Below the pieces are notes generated by a model, which saw only the letters and a program-made list of their open reading frames with translations, was not told where the DNA came from and ran no database searches. 64,000 nt of DNA from Helianthus annuus (taxonomy: Eukaryota > Streptophyta > Magnoliopsida > Asterales > Asteraceae). Where the stretch lies: the NCBI RefSeq assembly GCF_002127325.2, contig NC_035433.2, positions 89,335,350 through 89,399,349 on the forward strand. The letters are read 5' to 3'. The translations under genes were made by a program, and so were the position numbers. How positions within the stretch are numbered: position 1 is the stretch's first letter; every line of letters starts with the position of its first letter. This document shows positions 1 to 12,045 of this stretch, piece by piece.

Positions 1-459
1 TTTGGTTATGTCATGAGCAAGTTGCGTTTTCTTGGTTTGATATGTTATACACATGCCATATTTAATGTTTATCTTGAATCGCATGCTTGCTATGAGGAAT
101 TGTTCACACTTTTATCTTATGCTATGTATGTACCAAACTTGTATACTCGCCTTTGCTTTTGCATTGAATTGTATTTTAAACATGTTACAGGTTGATGATG
201 ATGAAATGAAAGAGGTAGCACGATGCCTAGATACACACTTTAGACGTTAGGTTTAATATGTTGTATCGAATTTTGGTTATGTTGATTTGTTATCTTGATT
301 AAACTTGTTGTTATTTGGATCTTGTATTAATGACTACTTGAAGTTTGGAAATGAAATTTGGATTATTAAATTATTGTCACAAATAGCGTTATGATGTCTC
401 GAGCAATCTTCACACTTCGTCTCATCCCGATGTTTCCGCCATTGGTTGGGGTGTGACAG
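1..459 (+). repeat. Probable 3' part of a gypsy-type LTR
   Basis: No intact gene is seen. The stretch ends in GGTTGGGGTGTGACA, the kind of terminus seen on many plant Ty3/gypsy LTRs; the gypsy LTR at the right of this window has the related end GGGTGTGACA in its own orientation. A short splice-like segment (acceptor at about 190, stop near 248) encodes about 19 residues and could be an exon relic, but I cannot name it. The LTR call rests on the terminus and on general resemblance only. Confidence 0.4.
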
Positions 460-1640
460 CGTGTCCAGCGGACACGGGGCCGTGCCCAGCCTTCTGTTCA
501 TCCTATAAATAGGAGTGCTTGGTTTCATTTCAACTCATCCCTTGGCACACCACCTCTCTCACACTTCATCCACCACCCACCACCACCATAACACCATCAT
601 CCACCACCATCATCCATTGTCCATCGTAGAGTGTGTGAGTCGTCTCGGGATCCAAGATTGATCGTAAGAGTTCTTGACAATCAAGGCCATGTTTGCCTAA
701 GTCTCTTACATCACTTGGTGAAGACAAGTGTTTAGTATAATACTTTTTATTTTCAATCTTTTGCACTTTTTATTTGGTTTTGTATTAATGACTTTAATAA
801 CTAGTTACTTATGTTGAAGGTGATCTTTCCTTATCGTTTGTCCGTGGTGTCTTGGCATTATTTTACTGTCTATATAAAATAAAAGATTTTCATCATTCAT
901 ATCTCCACGGTCTATATGGAGGTATGTTTGCTACCTGGTCGGGGGTTAAGGGAACGGTTTGGTAAGGGTCTTGCCCTTGTTCAGCGTTTAGAGGTCCTGC
1001 TTGGGACCTGGGTCAAATTTAGTAGGATCTCCTTCAATGCCCATAGGTATTGGATGGCGAGGATCCAAACTCTTTGACCCCCTCATAAGTTAACTACTAT
1101 TAATACTATAACCCGGCTATTTAGGACTGTATCCCTGCTGACTGAGACTACTTAGCCGAGGGTAACGTCACCGCCGAAAGCGGGGCCTACCACAATTTGC
1201 ATTAATAACTTAATTCATTATCTTTCAATAATCCGACCCTTTAGGATTGTATCCTTGCTGACTCGAACTACTGGGTTGAGGGTAACGTCGCCTTCAAAAG
1301 AGGGGCCTACTACAATAACTAAGATAATCTCTTAAACAAGTGCAAAAGTGCGAAAATAATCAAAGGTTATACTAATACATGTGTCGGATTCAAGTGATTC
1401 ATTTTGTCTATCTGTTTTATTTTATTTTTACTTTTTCAGCATTTAGTTAGTTTTTATTTTCTTAGCTTAAAAAAACATTTTTCTCACTTTTTTATTTGAT
1501 TAGACGTTGAGGATAAACCGGTATTAAAAGCTCTTGTGTCCTTGGACGACCTCGGTATCTTACCAACACTATACTACGTCCACGATGGGTGCACTTGCCC
1601 ATATGTGTGTTTAGTGTTAGTGAATATCGTGTTTTATAAA
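460..1640 (+). repeat. LTR/leader fragment of another retrotransposon with an internal duplication
   Basis: A TATA-like TATAAATAGG lies at about 505-514, followed by a C/A-rich leader, as in an LTR promoter. Two diverged copies of an approximately 90-base unit (about 1108-1198 and 1234-1315) share the core GAGGGTAACGTC and GGGGCCTAC. The end (about 1501-1640), with TGGGTGCACTTGCCC near 1584, resembles Athila/Tat-type gypsy untranslated regions of dicots from memory. No gag or pol reading frame is present here. Confidence 0.4.
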
Positions 1641-1743
1641 TTTAAAACTTGGCTAAACGTGTAAAAAGGGGCTTAAATATACATCAAAAATATATTACAC
1701 TACACACGCATCAGAAGATTTGGATAGGGACTTTGATATGAAC

Positions 1744-2175
1744 TAGCTGACTCCAATTTACTTGTGTGGAGAGCATCTCTTGAAAAAAGTCCTAACTTAG
1801 CTGCAAGAGGTATGACGTTCTCATCGGTTTCATGTCAAGTGTGTGGTAGTGTGTTTGAGTCGGTTACGGATGCTTTACTCTAATGCTTGATGTGGACAAA
1901 TTTGGGCACGGACCAAAGCTCCAAACCTACCTATCTAGGACTCTATCGATGATCTATTGGAGAGTTTGAACGGCTGAGAATGTTGACAAAAATGAAGAAA
2001 ATGGTTCTTGCTATAACTTTGTTAACATGCTGGAGACTTTGGCAAGAAATGAATGACAAGGTATTCAAATGATTGGCTACTTCAACTCAAAGGATGGTGG
2101 AGGAGGAGAAGGAAATTTTGTTTGACTGGACTCAACATAGATCAACGTATGGTGGAGTATCCAGGGAGGATTTGT
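1744..2175 (+). pseudogene. LINE reverse-transcriptase C-terminal (zf-RVT) relic
   Basis: An uninterrupted frame from about 1744 to 1881 encodes an arginine/leucine-rich segment with NLAARGM, then SCQVCGSV, and a stop. This has the spacing of the zinc-binding zf-RVT tail that follows the reverse transcriptase of plant LINEs (RG-x-C-x2-C pattern). Further on, about 2024-2072 encodes CWRLWQEMNDKVF, like the W-x-I-W-x-x-R-N-x-x-V-F block that ends many plant LINE ORF2 proteins. Several stops separate the blocks, so it is a dead fragment. The reverse transcriptase core is absent. Confidence 0.5.
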
Positions 2176-3180
2176 ACAACTTGGTAATATTCATGTAAAT
2201 TTTGTATCTTGATTCTATTTGTATGTTGTTCGCTAGATTGTATATTTTGTTGGTTTTCTTAGCTACTTGCCAAAAGGTTAGTTTGTGGTATTAATATATG
2301 GGTATCGTTTGGCCGTTAAAAAAAAACTCTACTCTCCAAAACTTTTATTTAGGGGGTGTATATACCTCTTCATAAAACACATGCCATGTAATGAATATTT
2401 CGTAGTTAATATAGTTATTAGTTCCTCCTTATGGGAATTTCAACCAAATATCAAGATACTAATGGGAGTAATTTTGTTATAATCATTTGATAAATTCACA
2501 TACTAAGGTCTTTTTCGCAACTAATTTGAGGATCTAGTATTAATCAAAATAAAAAATCGATAATATCTTTGTGAAAGGAGGGTGAGGTCAATGTTCAAAA
2601 TTGATATCAAAACAAATTTACATACAAGTAGGCACTTTGTTGTACATTTCTTTCAAATAACATGTACAACAAACAAACTTCTCTCATCGTGACAATGCTC
2701 AAGCCTTCTACTCCATTTATTCCAACACTAGGATCATTCTTTGCATACAAAACCATAGCATAACTAAAAGTCAATGTATTCATAATAAAGCGCCTATTTA
2801 TTTGATTATAACAATCTAGATTATTAACGGATATGAATTACTTGCTCTGAAGTTAAAATAAGAATTAACTTACATTTGCCCATAGGATTTATAGAATCAT
2901 GGGTTCTTCCACCCATCAAACACATTTTTTAATGAAAAAGGTTACTCTTACCCTGCTTTACAACAATTATTTAAATAACTACCATGTCAATAATAAGACT
3001 TAAACACATCTTTATTTTATTTACCGTTTTGATTGGTTTACTTGTAAGATTAAATATATTACATATTAATATTTAATCTATAGCCATCACAATCATTTAC
3101 ATTATAGAGATCAAAATATATTAGAACCTATTAAATAATTAGTTGGTAATTGTTGATGGACCATATTACCCTTATTAACT
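2176..3180. other. AT-rich spacer, no gene seen
   Basis: Only short chance frames are present. I see no splice-consistent coding segment, RNA gene or terminal repeat. Confidence 0.6.
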
Positions 3181-3764
3181 AATTAGGTTTCCTCCTGGGT
3201 GCTTATATAAGGAGAATTATGTGGAGGTTAAGGGGTTACTCAGTTACACAATTACACACACCCCATTAGCCATAACATCATCACGAACGACCTCCTCTCC
3301 TAGCCGATACCCTTTTCGGTTTTCTAAGTCCCCATCATCAGTCAGCACCCTAAGGAGGAACCAGATCACGATGACAAGCATGTCGAACTCCATTACTGGA
3401 TTCTCCAACGCACTGTCTGTCATAACAGGTATGTTTTAATGTTTTCCTTCATGCACAAACAGAACTGAACCAACATTACTTGTATAAACTCATGTTTGAG
3501 TATTTTCAGTGTTTCAAGCATACATTAATATGTACATTTAACCGTTAGAAACTAATGTTCCTGGTTTAAATTAAAGAAGCATCATCTTCAATTAGCTTTT
3601 AGGAAACTTAACTTTGTTTATATACTTTTCAGTGAAACTACTTTATTACCCCGTTTTGACCAACTTATTGACCATATTAGTTTCTTATGATTTAAAACAG
3701 TACAAGTTACTCCATTAACTTTCCAAACGTATAAAAATATGTTAAACAGATACCTTAATAATTA
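3181..3764 (+). promoter_or_regulatory. Promoter-like leader with a short first-exon-like ORF
   Basis: A TATA-like TTATATAAGGA at about 3203 is followed by a CA-rich transcribed-leader-like stretch and an ATG at about 3371 (MTSMSNSITGFSNALS). About 20 codons later the frame runs into ACAG|GTATGT, a good splice donor (about 3428). No matching second exon is found before the Helitron at 3765. It could be an orphan first exon, or an LTR and leader of a Copia-like element. The rest, to 3764, is AT-rich and featureless. Confidence 0.3.
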
Positions 3765-4823
3765 TCTATATTATTATAAAAAGGAGAAGTGATGTACTAA
3801 AACGTAATTTTACATCATGTACAACATTGGAAGCAGTATATACAACCCTGTGTAAGCAGAGAAAATTAGAAAATGTTTGGTATTTTAAGACGCTGGAAGG
3901 GCTTATTGGTAATTCAACCACCTTGACTTTAATTGCAATCGATTATATTTATTGAACTTAATTGCGACGATCATTTAAACTGATGAAGCCCTTCTGATTC
4001 CCTTTCTTCCTCCAATATCGACCTCATCGCTCTCCCTCTCTCTCTCTCTCTCTCTCTGTAACTTTCTTCATTTTGTTTTCTTAATGACTGTTACATTTTG
4101 TGTTTATTATATGTGTTTTGGTTGTTAAAATGAATCTTTAGGTCACACATTCAAGATTTGTATCAATGCAGGAAAGGCTTGAGTGTTTCTACTTCGGTGA
4201 ACAGTTGGAATCAAAAACCCTAGCCGGAGCCATTTGTCGCCCGCACTAAAGTAAGAAATTTATCCTTGTATATTGATGTATCTTCATCCTATGATATTAA
4301 TTTTGTGTTTTAGGGTTCTGTTATTTGAATATTGTGTATGATTGGAATTATGTTATTTATTTTATTTTGGTTATTGATGGATCTGAGTTCGTTAATCGAT
4401 TATATTTTTTGTCTGATTTCTTGGCTTTCTTGGCTGAAATCATTTTGTTTTTTTTTTTATTTATGATGTGGTTGAATAATATTGGGTGGAGAGAATCACA
4501 CTTGCTCTTGATTTCTGACAATTCAAAGTTAACAGTTACTGCAAGTATTTTAAGATTGTTTTAAGATTGTGATATGTAAAGAGAAAAAAAAAGAGCACTT
4601 GGAGTTGAATGATATTGTTAAATTTGCAATTTAATTAATCAAAATTTGCTTCACATGTTTCTTGAGCTTGAGTTTGACAATATACATGAACGGGCTACAT
4701 AATTATACTATGTAGTACCTCTGGTAATTCATGTTTGTATTATTAACTTACATGATACGCAGTCAATTTGATCTTAACTTACATGATATAATCACATTAA
4801 CATCATCTCTACCGTCGTATCAG

Positions 4824-5083
4824 TGCCCGGATACAAACTACTTGTTTATGGGGGATTACGTGGATGGAGGGTATTATTCTGTTGAAACTGTCACAGTAAG
4901 TAAAAGTCTCTAAATCATGCCTTTCTGACGTATTTATATTTGTTTTACTGACCCGCTTGGTCGCATGTTATGCAAGTATTTGATATATAACCAATGTTTT
5001 TTTTATTACAGCTATTGGTGGCTGTGAAAGTACGATATCCTCAACGAATTACTATTTTAAGAGGGAATCATGAAAGCCGGCAG
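4824..5083 (+). pseudogene. PP2A catalytic-subunit gene fragment (two exons)
   Basis: Two 72-base exons, 4824-4895 and 5012-5083, are flanked by proper AG acceptors and GT donors and joined by a 116-base intron. They encode 48 residues of a serine/threonine phosphatase of the PPP family: [19 protein letters not shown] and then a segment ending [10 protein letters not shown]. GDxVDRG and GNHE are the metal- and phosphate-binding motifs of these enzymes, and the match is closest to PP2A catalytic subunits from memory. The arginine of GDYVDRG reads glycine here (GGA), which should abolish phosphate binding. The N-terminal third and the C-terminal half of the enzyme are absent. It is a captured fragment inside the Helitron and not a working gene. 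Confidence 0.8.
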
Positions 5084-5175
5084 GTATTTTGTATGTTTTT
5101 AATTATATTATTTTGATAATATTTTTTTGTGAATTAAATGTAATAAGACTAACTTTATTGTTATGATACATGAAG

Positions 5176-5260
5176 GTCGAGAATTTAGCTGCACCAGTTG
5201 CAGAATGGACAGTTGGCGGAACTCCATTGACTTCATTAATGGACGTTGAGAGGAGACATG
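5176..5260 (+). pseudogene. PFP beta-subunit exon fragment
   Basis: An 85-base exon-like segment, preceded by AG and followed by GTAAAA, encodes a 28-residue block with NLAAPVAEWTVGG and LMDVERRHG. This corresponds to the C-terminal part of the beta (catalytic) subunit of pyrophosphate:fructose-6-phosphate 1-phosphotransferase, the cytosolic PPi-dependent glycolytic enzyme, in which I recall a near-identical NLAAPVEEWTVGG. It lies only 93 bases after the PP2A fragment on the same strand, so the Helitron has joined pieces of two unrelated host genes. No other PFP exon is recognised. Confidence 0.75.
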
Positions 5261-5859
5261 GTAAAAAATATTTGGTGTTTTTTTCTTATTAAAATGATAT
5301 TCATTTGAAACGAGTCTTAACTCAATTTTACTAAAATAAAGAAATTCCAAAACAAAGAGACTTGCGTTCTAAATAGTAGTTATTTATATAATTGTTTTTT
5401 AGACCATGAGTAGTGGTTTAGTAAACCACATGGTCTTTTTCGACACGTGGCGTCCACATCATCTTTATCAAACCACTTGCTTGACTATATGACATATATA
5501 TCTAATTTAGTAATACCCTTCTACAAATACCAAATAAGGGAAATTTTCATTACAATTTTTTTTATTTCAAATTCAGTTTACATGCTTGACCATTTGACGT
5601 GTTGCTGAGTAACCATAATTGACATGTTCATAAGCTAATGGGTCAACATATTTTGAGAAGAAAAATGCTCTAAGTTTTTTGAAATATAAAACTGGATTGA
5701 CAAACGTAACAACGTGGTACATGCATTGCCATCTGGTCGAGTTAGTCGGTTGAAAGTCCTGTATGAATTCATGTTGGTGATAGATATGAACTATTTTACT
5801 TAGTTTTATTGTATTATTGTTTTTAGGGATACTTTGTATACTAAATAATATATTGATAC

Positions 5860-6110
5860 ATAACTTTACTTGTGCACAGTGTGTTCATGTTTTGTATCTA
5901 ACTGGAACCCTTTGTTTCTGTTTGGCATCAAAACTGCCCAGTTTAAACAAATCCCATTCTGTTAGTGAAGGCGGCGGTAATGACGGTCGTGGTGCTGATT
6001 GTGGTGCTGGTTGGGACGTGGAGGTGGTGGCGATATAATGGCCATGGGTAACACTGTCCTTTTTGGTGCTACTGCTGGAGAAGGGCAATCTGCAGCTACA
6101 CTTATCGAGG
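5860..6110 (+). pseudogene. Unassigned gene-like fragment inside the Helitron
   Basis: An open frame to 6038 ends in a glycine-rich stretch (GGGNDGRGADCGAG). A second frame from ATG 6041 reads MAMGNTVLFGATAGEGQSAA and runs to about 6110. The local GC content and codon use look coding compared with the AT-rich surroundings. The GNT-x-L-x-GAT pattern recalls glutamate synthases, but the match is too short to name it. It is most likely a third captured fragment. Confidence 0.3.
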
Positions 6111-7186
6111 TCTTTTTTTAATTCGTCTAAAACTTTAAGGTGAATAATGGTTGATTTTCTAACAAAAACTTATATGATGATGTCATCTTCCTTATTAGTT
6201 ATGCATCCCCAAAGTTATCTGTTACAAGAGTATTTCATGTGTTCGACCAGTTATAACGAAATATAAGTTTACCTGTTTCGTAAAAAGAGTATTTTTATAA
6301 CTACTTTTGCTCTTGGTAGCTAAAGGATGAGCATTTTCACCGATTAGCGGTCCCGTACCGATGCCGATAGCATATCGAACCGGTACCGACCGAACATCAG
6401 TATTGGTATCGATACTCACTTTTTGGGTTTTCGATATGGGGTATCAGTACTGGTTTTTGTTGTAATAGTTAATACCAATTTGAATATTAGACACACTTTC
6501 CGCCTCTTATCCCTTTTTTGATAATTTGTTTTGTATTTTCTAACAAGTTTAGTTCATAAGTTCGCCCTATGGATTAATCAATAATATTTAATAATAAATA
6601 ATTATTAAGCTTTATGTCTTTTCGCAAGGTTGACTACACTATTCGCAAGGTCGGCTCACAAGGAAAAAGGTAGTGGTGAGTTTTTAAATTCTATTATTGA
6701 TAGCAAAATGATATGCTTTTGAGTAATTAATCGTTGGTGGCGACAGGTGGTGGCTGTTGCGGTTGGAGTGGTGAGCGTTGCGGTTGGACTCCGCATATCG
6801 ATTTTCTACGGAACGCGGATTAGTAGTGTTGTATGTTGTCGTTTTAACTTTCTTCTTCAGTTTTCCCTAATTGTGCCTGTAGGGTGAGAGTTTGAAATAA
6901 TAGAAGCATTCCAAGAATACCATACTTATGCGACTCAAGCCAGACTCAAACAACTTTACAGATCGAGAGTTGACGACGGATCAATCATTTCAAGAAGATA
7001 GGTTTGATCAAGACTTCAAGAAAATGCATACAAATCCCATTAAGAACAGGCTATCCAACTTTAATCAGAGTATATAAAAGGGAGAATTGGTAAGTGGGTT
7101 CTAGCATAAGATAAAACTAACCCAATGCAAAACCCTTGATGCTTGTAAGTGATTCATAACATAAGATTAAACTAACGGAAATTGTC

Positions 7187-7220
7187 GACTCCGCTGCAAC
7201 GCGTGGGTTTACAATGGCCT
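7187..7220 (+). repeat. Internal copy of the Helitron 3' subterminal sequence
   Basis: TGTCGACTCCGCTGCAACGC at about 7183 repeats, with two or three changes, the sequence just before the true 3' end (about 7548-7572). It lacks the CTAG terminus. It could be the worn 3' end of an older nested Helitron or a duplicated end. Confidence 0.55.
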
Positions 7221-7582
7221 AAATCGTTTTATTATAAAGAAACTTTGCTAATCTTCTAAACAGGTAGTTTTCTTAATCATATTAAAACATTAAATAATCT
7301 TCAAAATAGAATATCTGCACAAAGAAGACGTAGAGGGACTTGATTCTCTTACTAATGTACACTTTTTGTATCTTGTAGGTGTATAGGGAAGAGATTGTAC
7401 AAATTTTATAGAGACAATGAGGTTCAAGATGAATTAATACAGCAGCCTTTTCCGGCTTTGAATTAGACTTCTGCGAGTTTCATATATACAACTTATATAT
7501 GATTTTTTAATCGTTTTAAGGTTTGCATTATATTTCTGCCTCACATCGTCGACTCCGCAGCAACGCGCGGGTTCCCCACTAG

Positions 7583-8222
7583 TATATGATATATACAAAA
7601 CATTACAAATTATGGCTCATCATATTTGTATAGTTAGTATATTTCACACTTTTCACCCATCTATTGACCATATTTGTTATTGTCTAATAATACGAAGAAT
7701 ATAGAGTTGGCAATCTTTCCAACCAAATAATATACACTCCAAACGGACACACAATTGATTTTATATGATTTTACAAAACAATCCAAAATCCAAACAAAAG
7801 CCGAAAATTAAACTCATAACTACTTCTGACCCAAAACTAATTTCAGCTCCATTTTCATAGTTTAATTCAATTTAAGACAATGGAAACAAGTTATAAGTGT
7901 ACTAGTGTAGTGATTTAACTTCATATAAACTAGAGGCTCCTAAAATTAAATTAAATTCTTCTTAGTGTCAGTTTATCAAATATCTAGTGTGCATGGACAT
8001 TTAACATTTTTAGTTTTTTACTAGCTTTGATATCATTCTTACTTTGATCTAATTCACCAATTGGTAACATGAAAACCTACTCTACTTGACAGAGAAGCTG
8101 TTTAACACATACATATCAATATTTATTATGAAATTAGTTTTTAATCATGAGTATGCATAAGTTTCGAACTTCAAAGTTATCACACCATTTTTATAAAAAT
8201 AACATCCCAATAATATTTATAT
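7583..8222. other. AT-rich spacer, nothing recognised
   Basis: No reading frame of note, no repeats that pair, no RNA gene. Confidence 0.6.
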
Positions 8223-8334
8223 AAGTTATTGTTGAATATAAAAAATTAAGATATTACATGAAGCAAATGGGATACAATAAGTTATTGTTGAATATAAAAA
8301 ATTAAGATATTACATGAAGCAAATGGGATACAAT
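8223..8334. repeat. Exact 56-base tandem duplication
   Basis: Two identical 56-base units (8223-8278 and 8279-8334) sit directly against the MITE at 8339. Identity by eye is complete, so the duplication is recent or was gained when the element inserted. Confidence 0.9.
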
Positions 8335-8338
8335 GATA

Positions 8339-9071
8339 GGGTTGAGATCCTGTACAAACAGTGTGAATTATAAGAACCGTAAGAACAGATCTGAACCATT
8401 GATAATTTAAATCAAGGGTTGATATTGATTATAAATAAAACCCTTATAATTAATAATTACTACTAACAAATTAGGGGTAATTTTGTAAAATTGCTAGTCA
8501 TTTGACTATTTTCCATTAAATACAAACTCCACCAAGGTTTTTTAAACTAAAATAACTTTTATATACTTCATTATTTTAAAAAAAAAATATACCATAAAAT
8601 CAAGTATTTTTTTATCTTTAATATGAGTACCATATTGCTATACCTTTTTTGTATTTCTAAAAGTGATGTTTAAAAAAGTTAACAAAAGGTGTTTTATAAT
8701 TGTGCTGATAACGTGCTGATTATGTGTTAATTACAAAATAATACAAACAAACATCAAAAGTAGATATAAGCACATCTGGTGTGCTGATAATGGAGAACGA
8801 TTAAGGATGTTGTGCTAATGCTGTTTATGTTGATAATGGAGAACGATTGAGGAAGATGTGCTGATAATGAAGAACAATTAAGGATGTTATGCTAATTATA
8901 TAGTGTTGTGCTGATTATATTTTTTGTAGTTATTTTTAATTAGTTATAAATAAATATGGTCAAAAGGTCTAAATTACCCCTAAACTAATTTTTTATTGAT
9001 AGACACTTGTCAATTATGTGTTGGTTCTTATGGTTCTTACAAACTTAAGTGTTTGTATTTGATCCCATTCC
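8339..9071. mobile_element. Mutator-type MITE, copy A
   Basis: The ends are inverted relatives of each other (GAGATCCTGTACAAACA near the left, TGTTTGTATTTGATCCC at the right). The element is flanked by the direct repeat TACAATGATA (8329-8338 and 9072-9081), 9-10 bases long as expected for Mutator-like elements. It has no coding capacity. The same outer sequence recurs in the elements at 10233 and 22545. Confidence 0.75.
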
Positions 9072-10197
9072 TACAATGATATATTCAAATTACAAATTTT
9101 AATATGTTGACCGATTCAAGGTTGAATTGTAGACCATTTTGTATATTCGAGTGATAATAATATCATGGCACGCTACAAGTTGAAGTTTCGTGTATTTATA
9201 TAAGAAAACAATTTATACCATTCCATAACATTTGCTAAAAAGGCAATACATCCATAGACCATGGGTGTCAAAATATGAAGGTTGGGTTGGGTTGGGCAAT
9301 GCGTTGAAGCATGTTTGGGGTCATGAAAGGCAGTTTTAGAAACATGTCAAATGGCTTGGATCACCGGTGGTGTTCTTATGGTGATAGTGGCGATGTCTAG
9401 GGGTGTTCAACGAATCGAATAACAAATTTTTGAATTAATCGAAACAACCTAATCAAAATTTTTTATTTTTTTTACCTGAATTCGTATTCGATTTGTATTT
9501 GAAACTCGAATTCGAATCGAATTCCATTTAATTTAAATTCACTATAAACAATAAATTATTTTACTTTCATTTTTTAAAACTAGTACAAACGAATTATGTT
9601 TAACCTAAAATATAACAATGTGCAAAATTAATTAACTATCGACATGTCAAAATTTAGAAGATAGGTTGGTTACTGATAGCGATTTAAGTTAGGTAAAAAT
9701 TTAGAAATAAGCAGTATGAGCTATTTGTCATTAGGTATGATAATGTTATGAACAATAAACTTATCACTTATGGATGTAATTCGTAATTTGACCAAATTTA
9801 GAAGTTATGTATGTGTGTGTGTGTGTATATATATGGAGGGCGGACCCAATGCCTTAGCAACCATAGCACGGGCTACGGCTCAAGTGCGTATTCATAGTGT
9901 TTTTTTTTTTTAATTTTTTTTCGGTTTTATACTAAAGATACCCCTAAAATAATACAAGGATACCCCTAACCAACCTAAACTTGTAGAATAAGGGAGCCCG
10001 ATTGAAACAGTGGCTCAATTGCCCAAATTATTAATAATATGATTGAAATTGTGGCCCAGTTAGTTAGGTATTTGTTTTACTTGATTTATTTATCGTCGTT
10101 TTTTTTTTAAATTGTATGATTGCATGGTAATTTTTTTTGGGATACCCCTGATTTAATGGGCTAGTTCCGCCACTGTCATTAGTGTTCACTCTATAAC

Positions 10198-10204
<7 letters not shown>
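9072..10204. other. AT-rich spacer with TE scraps
   Basis: About 9398-9535 contains AACGAATCGAATAAC and AATTCGAATCGAATTC, like the end of a hAT-type MITE; a similar AT/TTCGAA-rich stretch lies at 12920-13040. A (GT)n(TA)n microsatellite is at about 9812-9834. No gene is seen. Confidence 0.4.
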
Positions 10205-10232
<28 letters not shown>

Positions 10233-11516
10233 GGTTTAGGATCCTGTACAAAGTGCTTAATTTGTAAGAAGTGTAAGAAATATTCCTGGAATGACAAGTG
10301 TCCATCCTCTTAATTAATTCAAAAGGGTAGTTTTGTAATTGTACATTTTTGTCATTTAATTCAAATTCAACATAACTGATCCAAAAATAACCGTCCATGA
10401 GATTGTTTAGGGATTTGAACGAATTTTGTAATTTCCATACGATTGTGTTATACGTATCTTTCAATCATCATTAATTATAAATACATAAAGGATTATCAAA
10501 TCGATATCCCCATTCCAGTTGTTTAACGTCTGCGCCTTTTTTCGATTCTGGTGTTTTATATCAATTTCAATGGAATCCAGCGATGCAGGTTAATGTGTAT
10601 CATAGTGTTTTATTCTGGTGTTCTATTAAGTTGTATGGTGTTATATTCATAGAAGGTTGCTGGGGATTCCAGATAAAACACCATGACTTGAATCATGGCG
10701 TGGTGTTTTATCTGGTGACATTGTTCATGGCATAGTGTTTTAAACATCTGGAGACAAAACACCACGCCATGAACAATGTCTCCAGATAAAACACCACGGC
10801 ATGAATAATGTCTCCAGATAAAACACCACACCATGAACAATGTCTCCAGATAAAACACCACGCTATGAACAATGTCTCCAGATAAAACACCACGCCATGG
10901 TCTCCTGATAAAACACCATGACTTGAATCATAGATGTTTAAAACACCACACTATGAACAATGTCTCCAGATAAAACACCACGCCATGGTCTCCTGATAAA
11001 ACACCATGACTTGAATCATAGATGTTTAAAACACCACACTATGAACAAGGTATCCAGATAAAACACCATGACTTGAATCCTAGTCATGGTGTTTTAAAAT
11101 CTGGGAATGTTTTGTATTTATAAAACACTACGCCATGAACAATGTCTCCAGATAAAACACCACGCCATCAACAATGTCTCCAGTTAAAACACCATGACTT
11201 GAATCTGCGATTACGTTTTAAAAATCTGGGAATGTTTTAAAGTATGAAGAAATTCGCTGATTTTTTTTTGGAGATTGATGGCGGTTACATATAATTCGCT
11301 GATTTTTAGGAGTTTGATGGGTGGTTTTGAAACGGTTACCATATTTGAAATGTTGGAAAAGTCACTATTGCCCTTCAATTTTTACATAAGGTCCTTCTAA
11401 TTAAAACACAATTTACATTTTATACCCTATTGATCTCAACCATTAGATCAAATATCCAATGGTTTAAAACACTTCTTACCCTTCTTACATTTTAGACACT
11501 TTTTACCATATCCCTA

Positions 11517-11519
<3 letters not shown>
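10233..11519. mobile_element. Mutator-type MITE, copy B, in a (TA)n tract
   Basis: The left end is GGTTTAGGATCCTGTACAAA and the right end runs into TTTTTACCATATCCCTACTC, with subterminal CTTAATTTGTAAGAAGTGTA on the left answered by CTTCTTACATTTTAGACACT on the right. Both flanks are pure TATATATATA, so the target duplication cannot be separated from the microsatellite. The body carries the minisatellite at 10680-11215 and no protein gene. Confidence 0.65.
10680..11215. repeat. 32-base minisatellite within the MITE
   Basis: About ten copies of a unit whose core reads AAAACACCACGCCATGAACA, followed by ATGTCTCCAGAT. Some units alternate with AAAACACCATGACTTGAATC, and parts are inverted (GTGGTGTTTTATC), so single strands can fold into hairpins. 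Reading frames across it are repeat artefacts. Confidence 0.85.
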
Positions 11520-12040
<521 letters not shown>

Positions 12041-12045
12041 ATGTT

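Larger units (their letters stand above)
3765..7582 (+). mobile_element. Non-autonomous Helitron carrying host gene fragments
   Basis: The 5' end is TCTATATTATTATAAAAAGG preceded by A. The 3' end is CTAG (7579-7582) followed by T, with a GC-rich hairpin just upstream (CCGC..GCGG, about 7555-7570). TC start, CTRR end, a subterminal hairpin and insertion between A and T are the Helitron signature, and there are no terminal inverted repeats. The 3.8-kb body contains a (CT)n tract (about 4033-4058), two exon fragments of a PP2A catalytic subunit, one of PFP-beta and an unassigned ORF, all on the + strand. No Rep or helicase is present, so it would depend on a partner element such as the one at 26740-48449. 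The termini strongly suggest a Helitron; the exact 5' base is inferred. Confidence 0.75.

Noticed and set aside
10610..10893. Overlapping minus-strand ORFs with repeated GVLSGDIVHG-like units
   Set aside because: They are translations of the 32-base minisatellite; no start context, splice signals or second support.
10680..11215. CRISPR-like array
   Set aside because: Units are contiguous with no unique spacers, inside a plant MITE; a eukaryotic minisatellite.
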